Origin: Cudoniella acicularis
Lineage: Eukaryota > Ascomycota > Leotiomycetes > Helotiales > Helotiaceae
Direction: 5' to 3'
DNA: 10,289 nucleotides
NCBI GenBank assembly: GCA_013054445.1
Contig: JAAMPI010001816.1
Coordinates: 1-10,289 of the forward strand
Below the pieces are notes generated by a model that saw only the letters and a list, made by a program, of their open reading frames with translations, was not told the origin of the DNA and searched no databases. The translations under genes and the position numbers were made by a program. Of this stretch, positions 8,091 to 10,289 are shown piece by piece. Position 1 is the first letter of the stretch, and each line of letters opens with the position of its first letter.

Positions 8091-9090
8091 TTACAAGCAC
8101 TGCGAGTAATACTGACCCGACGCCGTACAGGTGAAACCCGCCGCACAAGTCGTTCCACCCAACCACCCATTCCCCCCACACTGTCCATACTGCGGAACAA
8201 CCTGCGAATTCCCACTTCCTCCCGTCCCGGTACTCGAACTACTAACCGGCACAGACACTGTCGACGTCGCACTCGTAGCAGCACTCATCCCCTGCGTGAA
8301 CGTAGCCACCGTCGCGGCCCAGTCGGACTCTCATTGATAGCATCATTCGCCCTCACACACCCACTCTTCGCCGTCAGTGCTGCCGGACACTCAACTTGTT
8401 TAAACGACACAGCCGGATTATCAGAAGCACCGAACCAGTCGAAACGCCAGTAGCAGCCTGCTCTGAGCGCAGCGGGGAAGGCGTCGCATTGTGAGCGGGT
8501 GGAAATACCGCCGTATTGGGCGCCCCAGCCTGTGGAGGGGGTTCCCCACTCCGCTGTGCAGCCGTTGAAGATTCCGAATCCGCCGCCGGGTATCTAGGAT
8601 TTTGTTTAGTTGCTAATGTGGAAAGGGAATAGGGAGGGAGAAATACAGCGATATCGAATTGGTTAGAAGATAGATCACCACCTGTGTTTGTTGCTTGCAC
8701 GATCATCTGCTTTCCTGCCACCGCGCCCGAAGTGAACGTCAATTCGTAGCAAGCACAGCACCACGAGCTTTCTGTGCCTCCAGAGATGGTCGTAGCAGCG
8801 AATCCATATGCGAGAGTGTCGCTGACGGCCCAGGGCGTTTGGTTCGAGCACATGTATGCTCCTCCACTGTTACAGCCGGACACAGCATTGTAGTTCGTGA
8901 GAGGATTGTCGTTGGCATCGCAGGAAGTGACGGGATTGGAACCAGTAGCTAGAGTGATTTTCCCTGGCCAGCCACAAGATGCTTTGCAGCAGTCCCAGTA
9001 GCGGGTTGTGGTTCCAGTGCCAGAAGCTTGAGCATCGACTTGGAGGAAGAAGGGGAGGAGGGCGAGGAGGGTTGCTTTGGGGAGGATCAT
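8091..9090 (-). CDS. Secreted GH45 endo-beta-1,4-glucanase with C-terminal CBM1 (frame break in linker)
   Basis: This is an inverting endoglucanase that cuts cellulose outside the cell. The ATG at 9090-9088 (context ACAAAATGA) opens a signal peptide, residues 1-20, with likely cleavage VDA|QA. Exon 1 (9090-8647) carries TRYWDCCK (catalytic Asp33) and ends at SSNQFDIA (second catalytic Asp146; family often has His where Gln144 stands). After an intron (8646-8594), exon 2 continues [25 protein letters not shown] and [17 protein letters not shown], the family's conserved end. The Ser/Thr-rich linker and CBM1 (8201-8094: YGQCGG, GGTTC, FTC, YYSQCL) are in a different frame. One extra G at GGG (8318-8320) would join them, giving about 315 residues. 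Alternatively a 65-base GT-AG intron (8356-8292) joins them in frame, giving about 293 residues, but it would remove the conserved VRANDA. I favour a one-base deletion or sequence error. Otherwise no stops; GC-balanced unlike its flanks. Confidence 0.9.
8292..8356 (-). other. Alternative second intron in the GH45 gene (competing with a frameshift)
   Basis: GTGAGG (8356-8351) to TTCACGCAG (acceptor at 8292) is a 65-base GT-AG interval whose removal would join KSGC to GMSAATS in phase 0 and put the CBM1 in frame. Against it: there is no clear CTRAY branch site, composition is exon-like, and the excised part encodes VRANDA, which fits the family's GCxRxDD end of the catalytic domain. Confidence 0.3.
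8594..8646 (-). other. Intron of the GH45 gene
   Basis: On the minus strand the 53-base intron runs from GTATTT (8646-8641) to CCTAG (acceptor ending at 8594), with an AACTAAAC branch-like element. Without splicing the frame leaves the family pattern at VFLPPY. With splicing DIA joins IPGGG in phase 0, exactly as expected for GH45. Confidence 0.85.
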
Positions 9091-9340
9091 TTTGTTATGG
9101 CGAAATAATAATAAAGATTGAAAGTTTTAAACTGTTTGCACAATCGAGAAGAAATATAAAATAGAGCGACTACGTACCTCTTTAACCTCGCCATATTAGC
9201 CCACGAATCCGAGAGGATTCGCCTCACCCTTCAGCATTAATTTAAAACCACACGATCAAAGAAATTTAGCTAGGTACGACGGCCCGAGTCTGCAATTTAG
9301 TTCCGACCGGAGGAATGTTTATATTTATCCGCATGGGGTA
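9091..9340 (-). promoter_or_regulatory. Probable promoter region of the GH45 gene
   Basis: It lies directly upstream of the cellulase start. On the minus strand CTATTTTATATTTC (9165-9152), about 65 bases before the ATG, is a possible TATA-like element. GGCTAA lies at 9202-9197, about 107 bases upstream, identical to the core site known for XlnR/XYR1-type activators of cellulase genes. Single short matches can occur by chance. Confidence 0.35.
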
Positions 9341-10289
9341 ATTTATCCTCGAAACTCCTCATTGGACTCGGCTCCATCCGAATGACCTTTGCACGAACTT
9401 TGTGGGGTGCAGCTTGGCGTGTAGTACCGGTATTCCGGGTCCCAATTTGGAAACAAAGGAGGGTGCTTATCCGAAGGGGATTGCATGCCCAATGAGAGAT
9501 GAATTGAAATTAAAATTAAAGGATGTCTTCGGAACTTGATCCGTAAGGTGTTTGTAGAAGCCACCTGATTTGCGTGCAGGTTTGAATTAGGGGTCGAGGA
9601 CCCGCTTGGTCTCCCATCGGACGACCAATTCGTTGCGATGCAGTAACTCTAGAAGCCGAAAGCTCACTTGAGCTGTTCCTTGGTTCCAATGATGAGGGGG
9701 GATAATTTCATGCAAAAAGATGAAGGAAGAAGTTGCCAGATTCCGGAGTAAAAAAACCTGTGGCTGACTAATCGCTTCCGTTTGCTTGGATTGTATGCTA
9801 AAACACTAGCGCGATCCGGGTCCCTTTAATTTCTCTCATCGGTCCAACACAGACTCATTTTGATAATTGCACCTGCCTATGTCACATTTAACTCACCGTA
9901 CCATACAAAACTCACAAGCTTGCCAAAATGTTACATGCACAACTACTAATTTATTTAAGTAACTGCAAATGAGGAAATCGATCCAATTCTCTATAAATTA
10001 TCCACTCCTTCACATTGGACTCTTCGAGGTGCTCAGTATTAATACTATATCGATGAATACAAGTCAAATCAAATACAATTGCTGAGGAGGCCTCCGAAAA
10101 GTGGGACAGCCCCACCGATATGTCCCCCATATCATGTTAATAACGCTTGAAAATTAAAAAGTGCAGGCCATGTCTATTTTTCTTCGTTATTGTTATTCAT
10201 AATAGAATATATAACAAGAGAAGTTAAATGTGATTCTTAGGTTTGACGTTAAAAGTTATTTAACGGCTCCCCTATCACAAGTAATTTTT
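9341..10289. other. Gene-free flank right of the cellulase
   Basis: No supported gene or RNA is visible on either strand. The 73-codon frame at 9343-9564 (-) has no domain features. GTGGGG at 9402-9407 (+) fits the CreA/Cre1 repressor consensus SYGGRG and sits about 310 bases from the cellulase start. Composition is moderately AT-rich, less extreme than in 5750-7200. Confidence 0.45.

Noticed and set aside
7977..8453. 158-codon plus-strand frame rich in Arg, Thr and Pro
   Set aside because: It is antisense to the GH45 linker and CBM1; its composition mirrors that gene.
8695..8952. 85-codon plus-strand frame
   Set aside because: Antisense shadow of the GH45 catalytic domain.
1..10289. CRISPR array or prokaryotic-style operon
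   Set aside because: Spliced fungal genes and no regularly spaced direct repeats; not applicable.

Overview
The window looks like nuclear DNA of a filamentous ascomycete (Pezizomycotina). The evidence is short introns of 49-60 bases with GTAAGT-type donors and CTGAC or CTAAT branch sites, a secreted family-45 cellulase with a fungal cellulose-binding module, LTR-retrotransposon debris, and long AT-rich tracts in which coding sequence has decayed by C-to-T and G-to-A change. That decay is the signature of repeat-induced point mutation (RIP). I cannot fix the genus. Four bases are ambiguous (388, 4231, 4247, 4260).

Layout. Bases 1-817 (+) hold the C-terminal part of an intact, GC-rich amidohydrolase gene with one intron. 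Base composition then changes abruptly. Bases 956-2873 (+) hold a full-length relic of a 12-helix MFS drug/H+ antiporter-type transporter gene. All five exons still join in frame without any indel, but the start codon is lost and there are eleven internal stops. From 2874 to about 8090 I find no gene. This part holds AT-rich decayed sequence, a possible solo LTR with a long inverted repeat (about 4510-4704), a segment bounded by inverted arms built on a GATTA motif (about 6042-6880) around an extremely AT-rich core, and a well-formed LTR with a primer-binding-like site (7235-7407 plus 7408-7424).

Bases 8091-9090 (-) hold a secreted GH45 endoglucanase with a C-terminal CBM1. Catalytic domain and CBM1 lie in different reading frames, either through a one-base deletion in a GGG run in the linker or through a second, unusual intron. 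Its upstream region (9091-10289) has no gene but contains a GGCTAA hexamer of the kind used by XlnR/XYR1 cellulase activators.

The three genes do not form a pathway or cluster. The picture is of two GC-balanced genes at the edges of a RIP-eroded, transposon-rich block, with a former transporter gene caught inside it. I saw no convincing sign of a new multi-gene system. The most informative items are the indel-free RIP fossil of the transporter and the frame break in the cellulase.
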